DNA of 50,582 bases from positions 1 through 50,582 of IMG/VR virus record IMGVR_UViG_3300044718_000018. One strand, given 5' to 3'. This DNA comes from a virus. Positions 30,362 through 39,055 of this stretch are shown here, piece by piece (the stretch's first letter is position 1; the number at the start of each line of letters is the position of its first letter). Both the position numbers and the translations under genes were made by a program. The notes under the pieces are model-generated. The model saw nothing but the letters and a program-made list of their open reading frames with translations, was not told where the DNA came from and ran no database searches.

Positions 30362-31582
30362 GTTGCTCTCCGTTGTTTCGATTTTCGGCTCAACATCAGC
30401 CGGAACTTGTTTGGCTAGTTCTGCCTTAACATCATTTGGCAGTGCTGCTCTAATTTCAAATACCGTGACGCCACTCTTTAGCGCTTTTTGATAAGTCGCT
30501 TGGCTGATGACGCCGCGTTGGTGGGCAGAGGATGTATCGATAACTTCGCATGGAAATTCAGGCTGCCAATCCTTCTGGAACTTTGTTAGCAGTGGGCCAG
30601 GCTCAATGACTATATCGTTATTGGCAACAGTTGCTTTTGTTGCTGATGGCATCGCCGCTGAATCCATGTCTTTGCCCATCAGTGCATCGCAATGGTTCTG
30701 AGCTGTTGCAGCGGCTCTGCTGATTGTGCCCATACACTTTGCAATCGCCGCGTGGTGGGCCTTGGTTTCAGCAGAATGCTTTGCGCCGACCTTTTCAAAA
30801 GGGCCGAACGATATCAAATCTATGCCAACGCGTTCAGCGCCATGTTTTTTACCAATTTTGTCTGTAGCTGCTTTCATGCGCGCGGTCAGTTCGTTCAATT
30901 CTTCCTCGGTCATGCGCGCCAGAATGTCCGCGCCCAGCTTGACCCAAGTTTTCAGGTCTTCGGGAATTTTGGAATCGTCTGCCTCGTATTCCGCTTCATA
31001 CGTGGCATCCATTTGTAAGTAAACGGCTGATTGCAAGAGAGACGCTAGGCTCGAAACTGAGTACATGTCTTTCTTGAGTTCGCGCGGTGCAAATTTGCAA
31101 ATCTCGATTGAGCCGTCCAGCTTGACTGCGGTAAAGTGCGCAGTTGGAACGCAGGGGTTATCGACCACGGAAATCTCCACTGGTTTTGCAGTGAACCTGA
31201 TGGCCTCGCCATCCTTCCACGCTTTCACGTATGAGCCACCAATAGAGAAACCGGTGTACACGCCCTGCAAGCATTTTTGCCATGCGGCCTCATCCACGAT
31301 CTTTGCCACAACCTGAATCTGTTTGAGGTCGTCATCGAAAGTGATATCCGTTAGTTTGCCCACGGCTGACGGCTCATGCATCTCGCGGATATTGCCAAGA
31401 GACTTTCCGTCAGTGGCCTTGGAGATTTCATCACTCCAGTTTTTGAAGTAAGGGACGGAAGAGGCGTAATCAAAAATCTCGCCTTCTTTGTCGATGACTT
31501 CTGCCGTGGCAATGCCGGATACCTCGCGCTTGGCATCATCGCGCTTGGCAATTTGTACGAACATCGAAAGAGCTTTTGACAT
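29999..31582 (-). CDS. XkdF-like prohead protease fused to scaffold (527 aa)
   Basis: ATG 31582 follows GTGAGGTTAAATCAA. Residues 1-170 carry the protease: GIATAEVIDKEGEIFDYASS, MHEPSAVGKL (His69) and YTGFSIGGSYVK (Ser113), as in XkdF/HK97 prohead proteases. The middle is helical; residues ~410-500 form a coiled coil (LEKAAADSASTLSKFAEVEK) typical of scaffolds. It should shape the procapsid and then cleave scaffold. An internal start makes a separate scaffold likely. Confidence 0.8.
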   Translation of the reverse strand: MSKALSMFVQIAKRDDAKREVSGIATAEVIDKEGEIFDYASSVPYFKNWSDEISKATDGKSLGNIREMHEPSAVGKLTDITFDDDLKQIQVVAKIVDEAAWQKCLQGVYTGFSIGGSYVKAWKDGEAIRFTAKPVEISVVDNPCVPTAHFTAVKLDGSIEICKFAPRELKKDMYSVSSLASLLQSAVYLQMDATYEAEYEADDSKIPEDLKTWVKLGADILARMTEEELNELTARMKAATDKIGKKHGAERVGIDLISFGPFEKVGAKHSAETKAHHAAIAKCMGTISRAAATAQNHCDALMGKDMDSAAMPSATKATVANNDIVIEPGPLLTKFQKDWQPEFPCEVIDTSSAHQRGVISQATYQKALKSGVTVFEIRAALPNDVKAELAKQVPADVEPKIETTESNMNETQVKQLEKAAADSASTLSKFAEVEKTVTAVQASMTELKAETEKNNGEIGKTLGNILKLLETLAPKADSSEQRVARTDLNPTVFKRDDTVVNKEAEAKDAHTAMKTALQTPQNPRQYA

Positions 31583-31593
31583 TTGATTTAACC

Positions 31594-31728
31594 TCACCAG
31601 GGATCTAATCCCCAAAGTTTTATAAGTGCTTCCTTGATGGCCAGCTCGCCGCCTGCCTTGGCTGCGGTAATCACAGGTGGCGTAGGCGGTGCAGATTTTC
31701 CTTTAGCCGATAGAAGGTCGAGCAACAT
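31594..31728 (-). CDS. Small head-region protein (44 aa)
   Basis: TAATG overlap with the upstream fibre gene. MLLDLLSAKGKSAPPTPPVI then AAKAGGELAIKEALIKLWGL: a hydrophobic helix, Pro linker and amphipathic helix. Ends 11 bases before the protease start. Function unknown. Confidence 0.55.
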   Translation of the reverse strand: MLLDLLSAKGKSAPPTPPVITAAKAGGELAIKEALIKLWGLDPW

Positions 31729-33500
31729 TAGTAAGCGTTGACCTCACTCCAATCAACCTCAAGGTAGGTCTGCTGGGTAAACCCTGTTGGCATCGTGTCT
31801 TTTCCGACGCGAACAATAAAGCCTTCATTCTGTGCAAGCACCAGAGGATAAGTTTGCCCGTTGGTGGCGTTGAGCAAATCAATCCAGTTTCCGCCTACAC
31901 ATACCCATCCGGCGGCAGTTGCAGAAGATCCTGCCCCGCCAATATCCACACCAGTAAAGTTAGGGCCAAGCCATGCTACTGCGCTGGCAATCGGGTTGGC
32001 ATCAAGCGTTCGCGTACCGGCTGTGATTGTGGTGCCGAAGCGCATATCTGTTACAAGGCTGGTGCCCTGGGACGTGCGCATTTTTTGATTGTTGCCAGTG
32101 AGCGTAACCGCAGTGCCACCTGTATCTGAGGCGGTAAAAGCACGGGCGACAATTAGTTCACGTTCAACCTGCCCCGAATTGGTGGTTGACGTTACAGTGG
32201 TGGCCACCATGACACGCACGCGCATAATGACAGCCAAGCGGGTTGCGTCTGCCCATCGAAAAGAAAACAGCGGCGTTCCGGCGCTCAACCCGGCATATGT
32301 ACTGGTTCGTCCGTTCACCATGTAAGCGCCCAGAACATTGGGCGGATGGCCATAGATGCGGAGATTTCCCGCAAGATCCATTGAAACTGCTTGCTGGTCG
32401 CCTTCCGTCAAACTCTGCGGAGCAGCATTTGCGACGGCTGGCAGCGTTCCAAAGTTTGTGGAGCCGGGCGCTGCATTATTGTTAGTTTTCGCGCCCTGCA
32501 TGTTAAGCGGAGTGGTAAGCGCCGGCTGATTTGGTGAAATCTGGATTACTGAACTTGTATCTGTTGAGGCCGCCGCCGTTGAAGCCGCTTTAACTGTGGA
32601 TTGATTTGCCGAGCTCGCCGCCCCGGTTGGTAATGGTAATGAGGCCGCGCTTACTGCAAAGGTCCCTGTTCCTGCATTCGCGGTTACAGTTCCGTCAACA
32701 GTGAGCGATCCGCTATTGTCATCGACGCTGATAACGCCGGTTGAATCACTTGCAATTGTGACGCGCTGCGCGGTGGCTTCTGTGCCTCCACCTACAACCT
32801 TGACTGATGCCAGAGAAGCATCTAGCGCCAAGCTCCCTGATGTTCCAATGTTTGCGGTGACTGTCCCGCTGACCGGCTGCGTGCCTGGGAAATTATTTAC
32901 AGCAACCGTTCCTGACACCGGCTGAGTGACTGCCGATCCGTCCACCTTGAGCGGTGTCATTCCCGCTTCGCCCTGAATGCTTATTACATCCGCGCTGGGC
33001 GTTCCTGCTGTTCCTATGGCTGGCTGCTTTGCTGCCGTAGCGGCACCGGACGGGAGAGGCAGAGCTGACGCGCTAACAGCCATCGTCCCAGTGCCAGCGT
33101 TGGCCGTCACTGTACCCGATACAGGTTGCGTTGTCGGGAAATTGGAAACAGCCACGTTGCCACTCACGGGCTGAGTAGTGGGAAAGTTTGAAACCGCAAC
33201 AGATCCCGAGAGTGCCAGAGATCCCGTTACCGGAATAGCGCTTTGATCTGAGGCAAGGACAACCGGCTGAGAGTTTGCCGATGTCTGCTGGCCTTTTTGC
33301 GCCTCGCGCACAACCAGGCCCATTTCCGTTCCGGCCGGCTGCGCTGCCTGTACTGCTGCAATCGCCTCAGCATCCGTGGTCTGAGGGCCGCCAATTACGG
33401 TGGCTTGGCGCTTATTGCCACTTACGTCAACGTTGTCAACGGGAACGACTGTTACCCCGTCGGCATCTGTGACGGTAATGGTGCTGTGAGCAATTGTCAT
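31728..33500 (-). CDS. Head fibre or decoration protein with NFP-TQPVSG repeats
   Basis: 590 residues. Residues 100-131 and 191-215 contain tandem VAVSNFPTTQPVSGNV-type units, and further VTANAGTGT(M/F)AVSASALPLP units follow, a repeated beta pattern common in trimeric phage fibres. The C-terminal ~200 residues are a non-repetitive globular domain (LFSFRWADATRLAVIMRVRV ... WVCVGGNWIDLLNATNG). The location between head genes suggests a capsid-attached fibre, but a tail fibre is possible. No clear ribosome site at ATG 33500. Confidence 0.65.
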   Translation of the reverse strand: MTIAHSTITVTDADGVTVVPVDNVDVSGNKRQATVIGGPQTTDAEAIAAVQAAQPAGTEMGLVVREAQKGQQTSANSQPVVLASDQSAIPVTGSLALSGSVAVSNFPTTQPVSGNVAVSNFPTTQPVSGTVTANAGTGTMAVSASALPLPSGAATAAKQPAIGTAGTPSADVISIQGEAGMTPLKVDGSAVTQPVSGTVAVNNFPGTQPVSGTVTANIGTSGSLALDASLASVKVVGGGTEATAQRVTIASDSTGVISVDDNSGSLTVDGTVTANAGTGTFAVSAASLPLPTGAASSANQSTVKAASTAAASTDTSSVIQISPNQPALTTPLNMQGAKTNNNAAPGSTNFGTLPAVANAAPQSLTEGDQQAVSMDLAGNLRIYGHPPNVLGAYMVNGRTSTYAGLSAGTPLFSFRWADATRLAVIMRVRVMVATTVTSTTNSGQVERELIVARAFTASDTGGTAVTLTGNNQKMRTSQGTSLVTDMRFGTTITAGTRTLDANPIASAVAWLGPNFTGVDIGGAGSSATAAGWVCVGGNWIDLLNATNGQTYPLVLAQNEGFIVRVGKDTMPTGFTQQTYLEVDWSEVNAY

Positions 33501-33519
33501 TTTGGTTGGTGCAACAGAA

Positions 33520-33545
33520 AAGGCAGCCCATTCAAGAGCTGCCTT
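33520..33545 (-). terminator. Rho-independent terminator before the head fibre gene
   Basis: AAGGCAGC (33520-33527) and GCTGCCTT (33538-33545) form a perfect 8-bp stem; on the minus strand TTTTCTGTT follows. It lies between the small Cys protein and the fibre gene, 20 bases before the latter's ATG, so it may attenuate fibre and downstream head genes. Confidence 0.7.
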
Positions 33546-33566
33546 ACGCTTTAAACTTTTGATTAT

Positions 33567-33740
33567 TTATTGAACGGTTTTCTTTAACTCGCGGTCAATC
33601 TCACTCTGCTTCACTGATAAGAAAATCACTCCGCATTTACAAAAGTGTGATGGGCCTTTGTGGCCTGAATCCTGGTTGCAGATGTGCATATGATCTGCGT
33701 TTTCGTCTTCCGCTGTGGCGTTACAGAGTGCCTTTTGCAT
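33567..33740 (-). CDS. Small Cys/His protein (57 aa)
   Basis: MQKALCNATAEDENADHMHI then CNQDSGHKGPSHFCKCGVIF suggests a zinc site. Ends TAA at 33567. It sits between the homing endonuclease and the terminator, its ATG only 29 bases from the divergent endonuclease start. Possibly part of the same inserted segment. Confidence 0.55.
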   Translation of the reverse strand: MQKALCNATAEDENADHMHICNQDSGHKGPSHFCKCGVIFLSVKQSEIDRELKKTVQ

Positions 33741-33746
33741 TTATGG

Positions 33747-33752
33747 TATACT
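33747..33752 (+). promoter_or_regulatory. TATACT -10 box for the homing endonuclease
   Basis: TATACT lies 16 bases before ATG 33769, with GAGGG (33760-33764) as ribosome site. No good -35 at usual distance. It gives the inserted gene its own expression against the direction of the late operon. Confidence 0.4.
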
Positions 33753-33768
33753 CGCAATTGAGGGTACA

Positions 33769-34446
33769 ATGCCAAGATCGCTAACGGACGAACAAGTTAA
33801 AGAGTTGCATCGCGAATATATGGCTGGTGCCAGCAGCACTGAACTCGCCAATAAAACCGGACTGGCCAACTTGACCATACGCAGAAATTTCCTTCGCCTC
33901 GGACTAACTGTACGCTCACACTCTGATGCGCGCAAGAACATGTGGAAATCGGTAACGCCAAAAGAAAAGGCACACTATGTTAAAGCTGCGCATGATAAAG
34001 TTCGCGGCCAAAAACGGTCGATGGATGAACTATGCAAACGCGCACTCACTCGCGAAAAATGGCCTACTGCCTTCAGTGACCAAGAAAAACATCTGGCGAG
34101 AAGCTTAAAGCTTTCCACGCTTGAGCACTCTTTCCAAAAAGCTTGCGGGCCGTTCAATATTGATTTTGCCGTTGAAGGCAAGGTCGCCATTGAAGTATTC
34201 GGCGGCAACTGGCACGGAACCGGGCGACATGCGCAGCGATTCAAGCGCCGTAGTGAATGCCTACTCAAAGACGGTTGGCACATTATCATCATCTGGCTAG
34301 TGAAGCAGCGCCACAAACACTGGCCAGCAATTCTCCGCAATATGTACGCACTGATTGACGAATTAAAAAACGATAAGACTCCATCAATCAGAACTATCCT
34401 TGCTGACGGAAAATACAAGGGTACAGGCGCAGTTAGGATGGAATAG
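33769..34446 (+). CDS. EDxHD/Vsr-like homing endonuclease (225 aa)
   Basis: N-terminal DNA-binding part with an HTH (SLTDEQVKELHREYMAGASS ... TIRRNFLRLGL). The C-terminal nuclease core has STLEHSFQKACGPFNIDFAV, GKVAIEVFGGNWHGTGRHAQ and LLKDGWHIIIIWL: Glu119, Asp132, Glu142 and His149 fit the EDxHD family related to Vsr and PD-(D/E)XK nucleases. It is the only plus-strand gene within 28 kb of minus-strand genes, and its 3' end overlaps the Mu F-like gene by 63 bases antisense. Likely a free-standing mobile gene. Confidence 0.75.
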   Translation: MPRSLTDEQVKELHREYMAGASSTELANKTGLANLTIRRNFLRLGLTVRSHSDARKNMWKSVTPKEKAHYVKAAHDKVRGQKRSMDELCKRALTREKWPTAFSDQEKHLARSLKLSTLEHSFQKACGPFNIDFAVEGKVAIEVFGGNWHGTGRHAQRFKRRSECLLKDGWHIIIIWLVKQRHKHWPAILRNMYALIDELKNDKTPSIRTILADGKYKGTGAVRME

Positions 34447-35145
34447 AGGAGCATCGTCGCCGCTGGAAAAGTCCTCATCCAGTCCGATTTCTCCATCATC
34501 TTCATTGTCGCCGCAAATGTCACAATCATTATCTTCTGAGCCGCGAACTACTGATTTTACCAGATCAAGGCCAGATGCTTTTGCACCTTCGAGTGCCCCG
34601 GCCATGTGAGCGTTGCCAATCTCAGTCCGCGCTATCATCTCCGCGCGATCAGCCGAAAAAGCCTCACTGTCTTCAATGGCTGATTTTAATTCGTTAACGC
34701 CGTCCGCGTTTTGGATGGCATCGCGCACCAGCACTTGCAAGCGTTCCCGTGTGGTTTCTGTGATGCCGGTTACCAGTTCCGCGCCGGATTCAGCAGCATA
34801 CTTTACTGAGTCCTCATTAACCAGATCAAATACGTCTTGATCCGTGATGCCCAGCTTGCCCAGAATCACTTGCGCCGTCTGCTCGTATGCCCCGCCCAGA
34901 TCATCTGCCAACTCTTCTGAGATGATGTCCCATGCTTCCATGTCAGTCGAATCTACAATAAGCTTGGCTTTCGCTTCGGGATCGTCGGCCTTCTTTGTGG
35001 CCGATTCGTAAGCCTTCGATACCTGTGCCGCAATCTTTTTGCCCTGCTCTGCAAAGAACTTCGTCAGGTAAGCCGTGATGTTGCTGACGGACTTACGCTG
35101 TTCTTTTGATAGGTCACTGACGGGATGGACGCTGACCGGCTTCAC
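34384..35145 (-). CDS. Mu F-like head morphogenesis protein (253 aa)
   Basis: The C-terminal signature is clear: RAEMIARTEIGNAHMAGALE, then CDICGDNEDDGEIGLDEDFS and PLFHPNCACTLVF. Helical N-terminus (YLTKFFAEQGKKIAAQVSKA). It follows the portal as usual and is a minor head protein, possibly injected. Complete despite antisense overlap with the homing endonuclease. Confidence 0.85.
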   Translation of the reverse strand: MKPVSVHPVSDLSKEQRKSVSNITAYLTKFFAEQGKKIAAQVSKAYESATKKADDPEAKAKLIVDSTDMEAWDIISEELADDLGGAYEQTAQVILGKLGITDQDVFDLVNEDSVKYAAESGAELVTGITETTRERLQVLVRDAIQNADGVNELKSAIEDSEAFSADRAEMIARTEIGNAHMAGALEGAKASGLDLVKSVVRGSEDNDCDICGDNEDDGEIGLDEDFSSGDDAPLFHPNCACTLVFSVSKDSSD

Positions 35146-35345
35146 GATTGCGCTCTCAATGAATATCTCTTAACGCGATCCCACCACTCACCCCATTCCG
35201 CAAAGTGCCATCCACTCCATTGCTTTGTGTTGAGGCACGATAGGCGGTCGTTGCCGTCGATGTAAAACTTCCATCCGTCAGGGAACACCCTCAGGCGCGT
35301 AGGTAAGCAGGAGAAAAGCAATCTTTTGAGCTTGCTCATCTTCAT
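35142..35345 (-). CDS. Hypothetical 67-aa protein between portal and Mu F gene
   Basis: Overlaps both neighbours by 4 bases. MKMSKLKRLLFSCLPTRLRV has a basic, partly hydrophobic start; Trp-rich middle (WSGWHFAEWGEWWDRVKRYS). No family recognised. Confidence 0.6.
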   Translation of the reverse strand: MKMSKLKRLLFSCLPTRLRVFPDGWKFYIDGNDRLSCLNTKQWSGWHFAEWGEWWDRVKRYSLRAQS

Positions 35346-36877
35346 TGACCGCGTGGCTCCGTGTACCCACGAAACGCCTTGCGCGCATATTTCTTTTTCG
35401 GTGGCTTGGCTGGTGGCTTGCCGTCTTCGTGATCTTCATGCGGCGCTATTGGCTTACCGTCCGGGCCGACTTGCTGCACGGTTGGCGGTTCTGGTGGATT
35501 GTCGGCATTCTCAATCACCTTATCCACCGGAACAGCGCCCATTGCTGTGTAAATCATGTTGCGCGCCCCTGTGCCGTTTGGCAAAGGTTCATAGCCCAGC
35601 GTATCTGCGGCCTGGTCAATCGTCATGGAACCGTTGCGGAGATATTTGTCGATAATCTCAGCCTGCTCTACCGGGTTTTCGTCCTTCGCGGCAACAAAGG
35701 AAAACTCAATGTCATTCCAGCCAAAATACCGCAGCACCAGCGTGTTGACCGCGTCTTCAAACCACAGCATGATTGGCGATAAGCCTTCTGCCGCTGCCTG
35801 CTCAACTGAAGTCTCAGCCGTTGCCCGGTTCATCTGCGTAATAAACGGTTGTGGGCTCAAGCTGAAGCCATAGCAAACAATTCTCGCTAGCCATTCGTCC
35901 AGCGGGTCTTTCAACTCCGGGGCGCGGGTAAACGTAAATTCGCCGGCCTCTGGGATAAACGTAATCTTCCGGCGCTGGGCAAGGTTGCCGGAAAGCGAAG
36001 CGTCAAACCAATCCTGAAATTCCTTGATCTGATCAGCACCCCATGATGCCGGGGTTTGTGCGATGGCTTCCGGTATGTTGCCTTCCGTGTAATAGTTCAG
36101 CAGATGGATTTGCCGACGCAGACCAATATTGATGGTCATGATGATCTGCTCAACTGGCGAGTATCCGAAAAACTTGTGCGTGCGGAGATTGCGCGGCTTA
36201 AAAAGTAACTGTGAGCGCATGAAATCTACCGCCGGCAAACCTTTGATGATCTGCTGGTAGGCAACGGCTGGCTCTGCTGGCGTGCGGCCCTGCGTGTCAA
36301 TCTTGCGAGCAATGGTCGCGCCGTCAATTACGTCCAGCCCGTAAAGCTTTTTGCCCTTTGTCCATAGCGTGCCGTTTGCGTCTGTAGTCGGAACAATTGC
36401 AGCCGCATCAATCACCAGCATTTCCTCAAGCAGCATGCGCGCCCATTCCGCCCATGTGTGCTCTTTGTCAGGCGAAGCAAAGAAGTCTATCAGTTGTGCG
36501 ATGCGGTCATCAGATCCTGCCCGTGCTTTGTATTCCCCGTTTTTCTCGTTGACGTTACGCTTTACCGTGAACTGCCATTGCATTTTGGCGAGCTGGTCTT
36601 TGCGTGTTTCAATGCACAGGCGTACCAAGTCGAAAGAATCAGCCAGGTTCCGCATCTGGTGGTAGCTGACCGACTCCAGATTGTGGGGCTGGATGTTGAG
36701 GTTGTAGCCAGTCGGATAATCAAACTGGCGTGGTGGCGTTCCTGATGGCGCACTGATGCCTTGAGGGGAATCAGGCCCAAAGAACGCGTTGAGCGCAGAG
36801 CGGAATCGCGAGGCCACGCTGCGCCCTTGTTCAATCTTTGCGCCCCCAGCGGGAGTGTTAACTGGTTGATTAGGCAA
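35342..36877 (-). CDS. Portal protein (511 aa)
   Basis: RNLADSFDLVRLCIETRKDQ, YGLDVIDGATIARKIDTQGR, LLFKPRNLRTHKFFGYSPVE and LARIVCYGFSLSPQPFITQM follow the conserved order of HK97/SPP1-type portals. The Pro/Lys-rich end (KPPAKPPKKKYARKAF) is probably flexible. It forms the dodecameric DNA channel and docks terminase. Overlaps TerL by 8 bases. Confidence 0.85.
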   Translation of the reverse strand: MPNQPVNTPAGGAKIEQGRSVASRFRSALNAFFGPDSPQGISAPSGTPPRQFDYPTGYNLNIQPHNLESVSYHQMRNLADSFDLVRLCIETRKDQLAKMQWQFTVKRNVNEKNGEYKARAGSDDRIAQLIDFFASPDKEHTWAEWARMLLEEMLVIDAAAIVPTTDANGTLWTKGKKLYGLDVIDGATIARKIDTQGRTPAEPAVAYQQIIKGLPAVDFMRSQLLFKPRNLRTHKFFGYSPVEQIIMTINIGLRRQIHLLNYYTEGNIPEAIAQTPASWGADQIKEFQDWFDASLSGNLAQRRKITFIPEAGEFTFTRAPELKDPLDEWLARIVCYGFSLSPQPFITQMNRATAETSVEQAAAEGLSPIMLWFEDAVNTLVLRYFGWNDIEFSFVAAKDENPVEQAEIIDKYLRNGSMTIDQAADTLGYEPLPNGTGARNMIYTAMGAVPVDKVIENADNPPEPPTVQQVGPDGKPIAPHEDHEDGKPPAKPPKKKYARKAFRGYTEPRGQ

Positions 36878-38612
36878 GCCCCACCTGCACCCCAGCGGCC
36901 GCGCTGCTCCATTTCATCTCAATATCCAGCCGGTTTACTTCGGCTAATGCGGCTTCACTCCCAATATCCAATAATGCCTGCCTGACTTCCTGGTATTGGC
37001 GTGCGCTGCATGAAATCCTTCCACCATTGGCCATAGTTTCTTTCGCAATATTCGTTAGGCCGGTTTCCGGCACGCGCTTGCCATCTCTTTTGGGAACGCC
37101 CTTAACCTTGTCAGCGGCTTCTTTCAGTTGGCTGGCTTGCGTGCGATAGAAGTCCATGATGCCCGCGCCCATTTTGTGCCGAATATAAATCAATGCTTGA
37201 CTGGTTGCGTCCACGTCATCGTCATGCGCAGCTTTTGGGAAAGCGCAGAGGTTATGAATGTAGTCATCCATCCAAGGAACGTTAAACACCTGAGGATCAG
37301 GCAGTTCAATAGAGCCCGCCTCAAATAGAGGCGATATGCCCTGCAAGCGTGAAAATTTGTCGCCTTCAGGATTGACCGCAACCACGCCAGACAATTCCTT
37401 CCGCAGTTCACTGATGATTGCAGGGCCATTGGCCTTATCTTCAATCAAGATTGCGTGGGCTTGTGGAAACTTGGCGCGGCAACTCTTTATGGCATCCTTC
37501 GTGGGGCCAAAGTCTAACTGGTCATATGTACGATGCGGCAACATCAAAAGCTTGCCACCGGCCTTTCCCCAAACTTGTCCAGCCACGTAATCATTGGTTG
37601 CGCCACCCTTGAACGTGCAATCCCAGCTCTGCACCATTAAGTCAAATTTCTCAGGTAATTCCCTATAAAACCGAATCCAATTGCGCTTAATGATTCCGCC
37701 TTCAATAGCGGAAGGGCGTTGCTGATAGAGCGATGCCCACACCTGGCTGCCCACGGCAGTCTTGATTGCGTTTAATTGCTCAAGAGGGAAACGTTCAGCA
37801 TGCAAAGGCTCACCGTTTTTGCGGTGCTTTTCGTCTTTTTCAGCTATGGCAGGGTAGGTGACCACTTTCCATTTGTCCCCACCAACCAATTCACGCTGAA
37901 GTAAGCGCCCAGCCAAATCATCTTCATGCCAGCGCGTAAGCACGATAAGTATGCCGCCACCAGATTCAAGCCGCGTGTAGGCTGTGGACGTGAACCATTC
38001 CCAAACCTTATCGCGATAAACCTCCGAATACGCCTGCTCAGCATCCTTGATCGGGTCGTCCACGATGAGGATATTGCAACCCATGCCCGTAATGCCACCA
38101 CCGACGCCAGCAGAGCGGTAACTTCCGCGATGGCCAACAATTTCAAAAATCTCAGAGTTGCGGAGAAATGATCCATTGGCAATTGTGCGTATGTTCTTTC
38201 CGAAAAGCTCAGTCCCCGGAAATATCTCACCATATTGAGGCGCTTCTATGATCCGCTGTACATCTCTATTCATTCTCGATGCAAGATCAGCGCCGTATGA
38301 AGTACTGATTATCTGTAGCTCAGGGTTGCGACCAAAAGCGTATGCCGGGAATCGCCGGGAAACCAACTCGCTTTTTCCGTGGCGAGGCGGCATAAATAAC
38401 ATAAGCCTTGGGCTCGCGCCAGCTTCAACGGCGCGAAAGAACTCATCGAGTTCGGAGCATATCTCTTTGTGTACCCATCCAGCCCTGTAGCGAGAGTTGG
38501 TAAAGCGAGTAAACGACTCGATACTTCGGCGCGCACGTTCAGCCTTAATTTGCTGGAGGGGCGGGAGTTGCTGTCTCGACAAGATATTCGAGTTCGGCGA
38601 GCTGCTCATCAT
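36870..38612 (-). CDS. terL: Terminase large subunit (580 aa)
   Basis: ATPase: MPPRHGKSE (residues 74-82) as Walker A, ILIVDDP (181-187) as Walker B, VLTRWHEDD as coupling motif. Nuclease: QSWDCTFKGG (Asp331), LIEDKANGPA (Glu391/Asp392) and AHDDDVDA (Asp464-468), the three acidic clusters of the RNase H-like fold. Full length. It pumps and cuts phage DNA at the portal. Starts inside the small-subunit gene (68-base overlap). Confidence 0.9.
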   Translation of the reverse strand: MMSSSPNSNILSRQQLPPLQQIKAERARRSIESFTRFTNSRYRAGWVHKEICSELDEFFRAVEAGASPRLMLFMPPRHGKSELVSRRFPAYAFGRNPELQIISTSYGADLASRMNRDVQRIIEAPQYGEIFPGTELFGKNIRTIANGSFLRNSEIFEIVGHRGSYRSAGVGGGITGMGCNILIVDDPIKDAEQAYSEVYRDKVWEWFTSTAYTRLESGGGILIVLTRWHEDDLAGRLLQRELVGGDKWKVVTYPAIAEKDEKHRKNGEPLHAERFPLEQLNAIKTAVGSQVWASLYQQRPSAIEGGIIKRNWIRFYRELPEKFDLMVQSWDCTFKGGATNDYVAGQVWGKAGGKLLMLPHRTYDQLDFGPTKDAIKSCRAKFPQAHAILIEDKANGPAIISELRKELSGVVAVNPEGDKFSRLQGISPLFEAGSIELPDPQVFNVPWMDDYIHNLCAFPKAAHDDDVDATSQALIYIRHKMGAGIMDFYRTQASQLKEAADKVKGVPKRDGKRVPETGLTNIAKETMANGGRISCSARQYQEVRQALLDIGSEAALAEVNRLDIEMKWSSAAAGVQVGLA

Positions 38613-39000
38613 TCAATCTCTTAAGGTCAACTACTTCATGTTGTATCGGGCCACCGTCTGGGCCGCTAACTTCATGCTTGTCCCTCTGGCCGAGGTATTG
38701 CTTACCAAGCCAAATAAGCATCGTCACGCTTGCGGATTCTTTATCTTTGCTGCCTTCGTTGGCCACCTTTAATTGCTTGCGCCGAAGGCTCATTTTCATT
38801 TCTTCGCGGCCTTTTTCTATGACATCCGCAAAATTGCGCTCCAGGGTGTCTACTGAGCACTTGCAAATCTTCGCAATCTCAATCATGGTGCAGCCAATCC
38901 CAGCCAAGTCCTCGATAAGTTCGGGGTTGAGGTCAAGCTTGGGACGGCCTACCGGGTTGGTATTTTCTATGCTTTCTTCGTTATGCACGTTTTTATTCAT
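38545..39000 (-). CDS. terS: Terminase small subunit (151 aa)
   Basis: GRPKLDLNPELIEDLAGIGC then TMIEIAKICKCSVDTLERNF forms an HTH typical of TerS DNA-binding domains; helices KGREEMKMSLRRKQLKVANE and SASVTMLIWLGKQYLGQRDK are conserved in this family. Ends in an acidic tail. Recognises the packaging site and loads TerL. A cluster of TGCATAAA repeats lies just upstream. Confidence 0.85.
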   Translation of the reverse strand: MNKNVHNEESIENTNPVGRPKLDLNPELIEDLAGIGCTMIEIAKICKCSVDTLERNFADVIEKGREEMKMSLRRKQLKVANEGSKDKESASVTMLIWLGKQYLGQRDKHEVSGPDGGPIQHEVVDLKRLNDEQLAELEYLVETATPAPPAN

Positions 39001-39022
39001 ACAAGTACGTGTTTTAGGGTAC

Positions 39023-39055
39023 TTTATGCACTCACCTACTGCATAAATGCATAAA
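39023..39055. promoter_or_regulatory. TGCATAAA repeat cluster upstream of terS
   Basis: TGCATAAA occurs in tandem at 39040-39047 and 39048-39055, and inverted at 39023-39030. The array sits 23-55 bases before the terS start in a 103-base non-coding gap, the likely place for a late promoter or packaging-site element. No convincing -35/-10 pair is visible. Confidence 0.45.

Noticed and set aside
30692-31018. Plus-strand ORFs opposite the protease gene
   Set aside because: Shadow of a strong minus-strand coding region with protease motifs; Cys/Phe-rich antisense translations.
16147-39000. Gene transfer agent instead of a phage
   Set aside because: The distal tail genes resemble those of gene transfer agents, but the large early arm, modification enzymes, homing endonuclease and lysis-type genes indicate a true phage.
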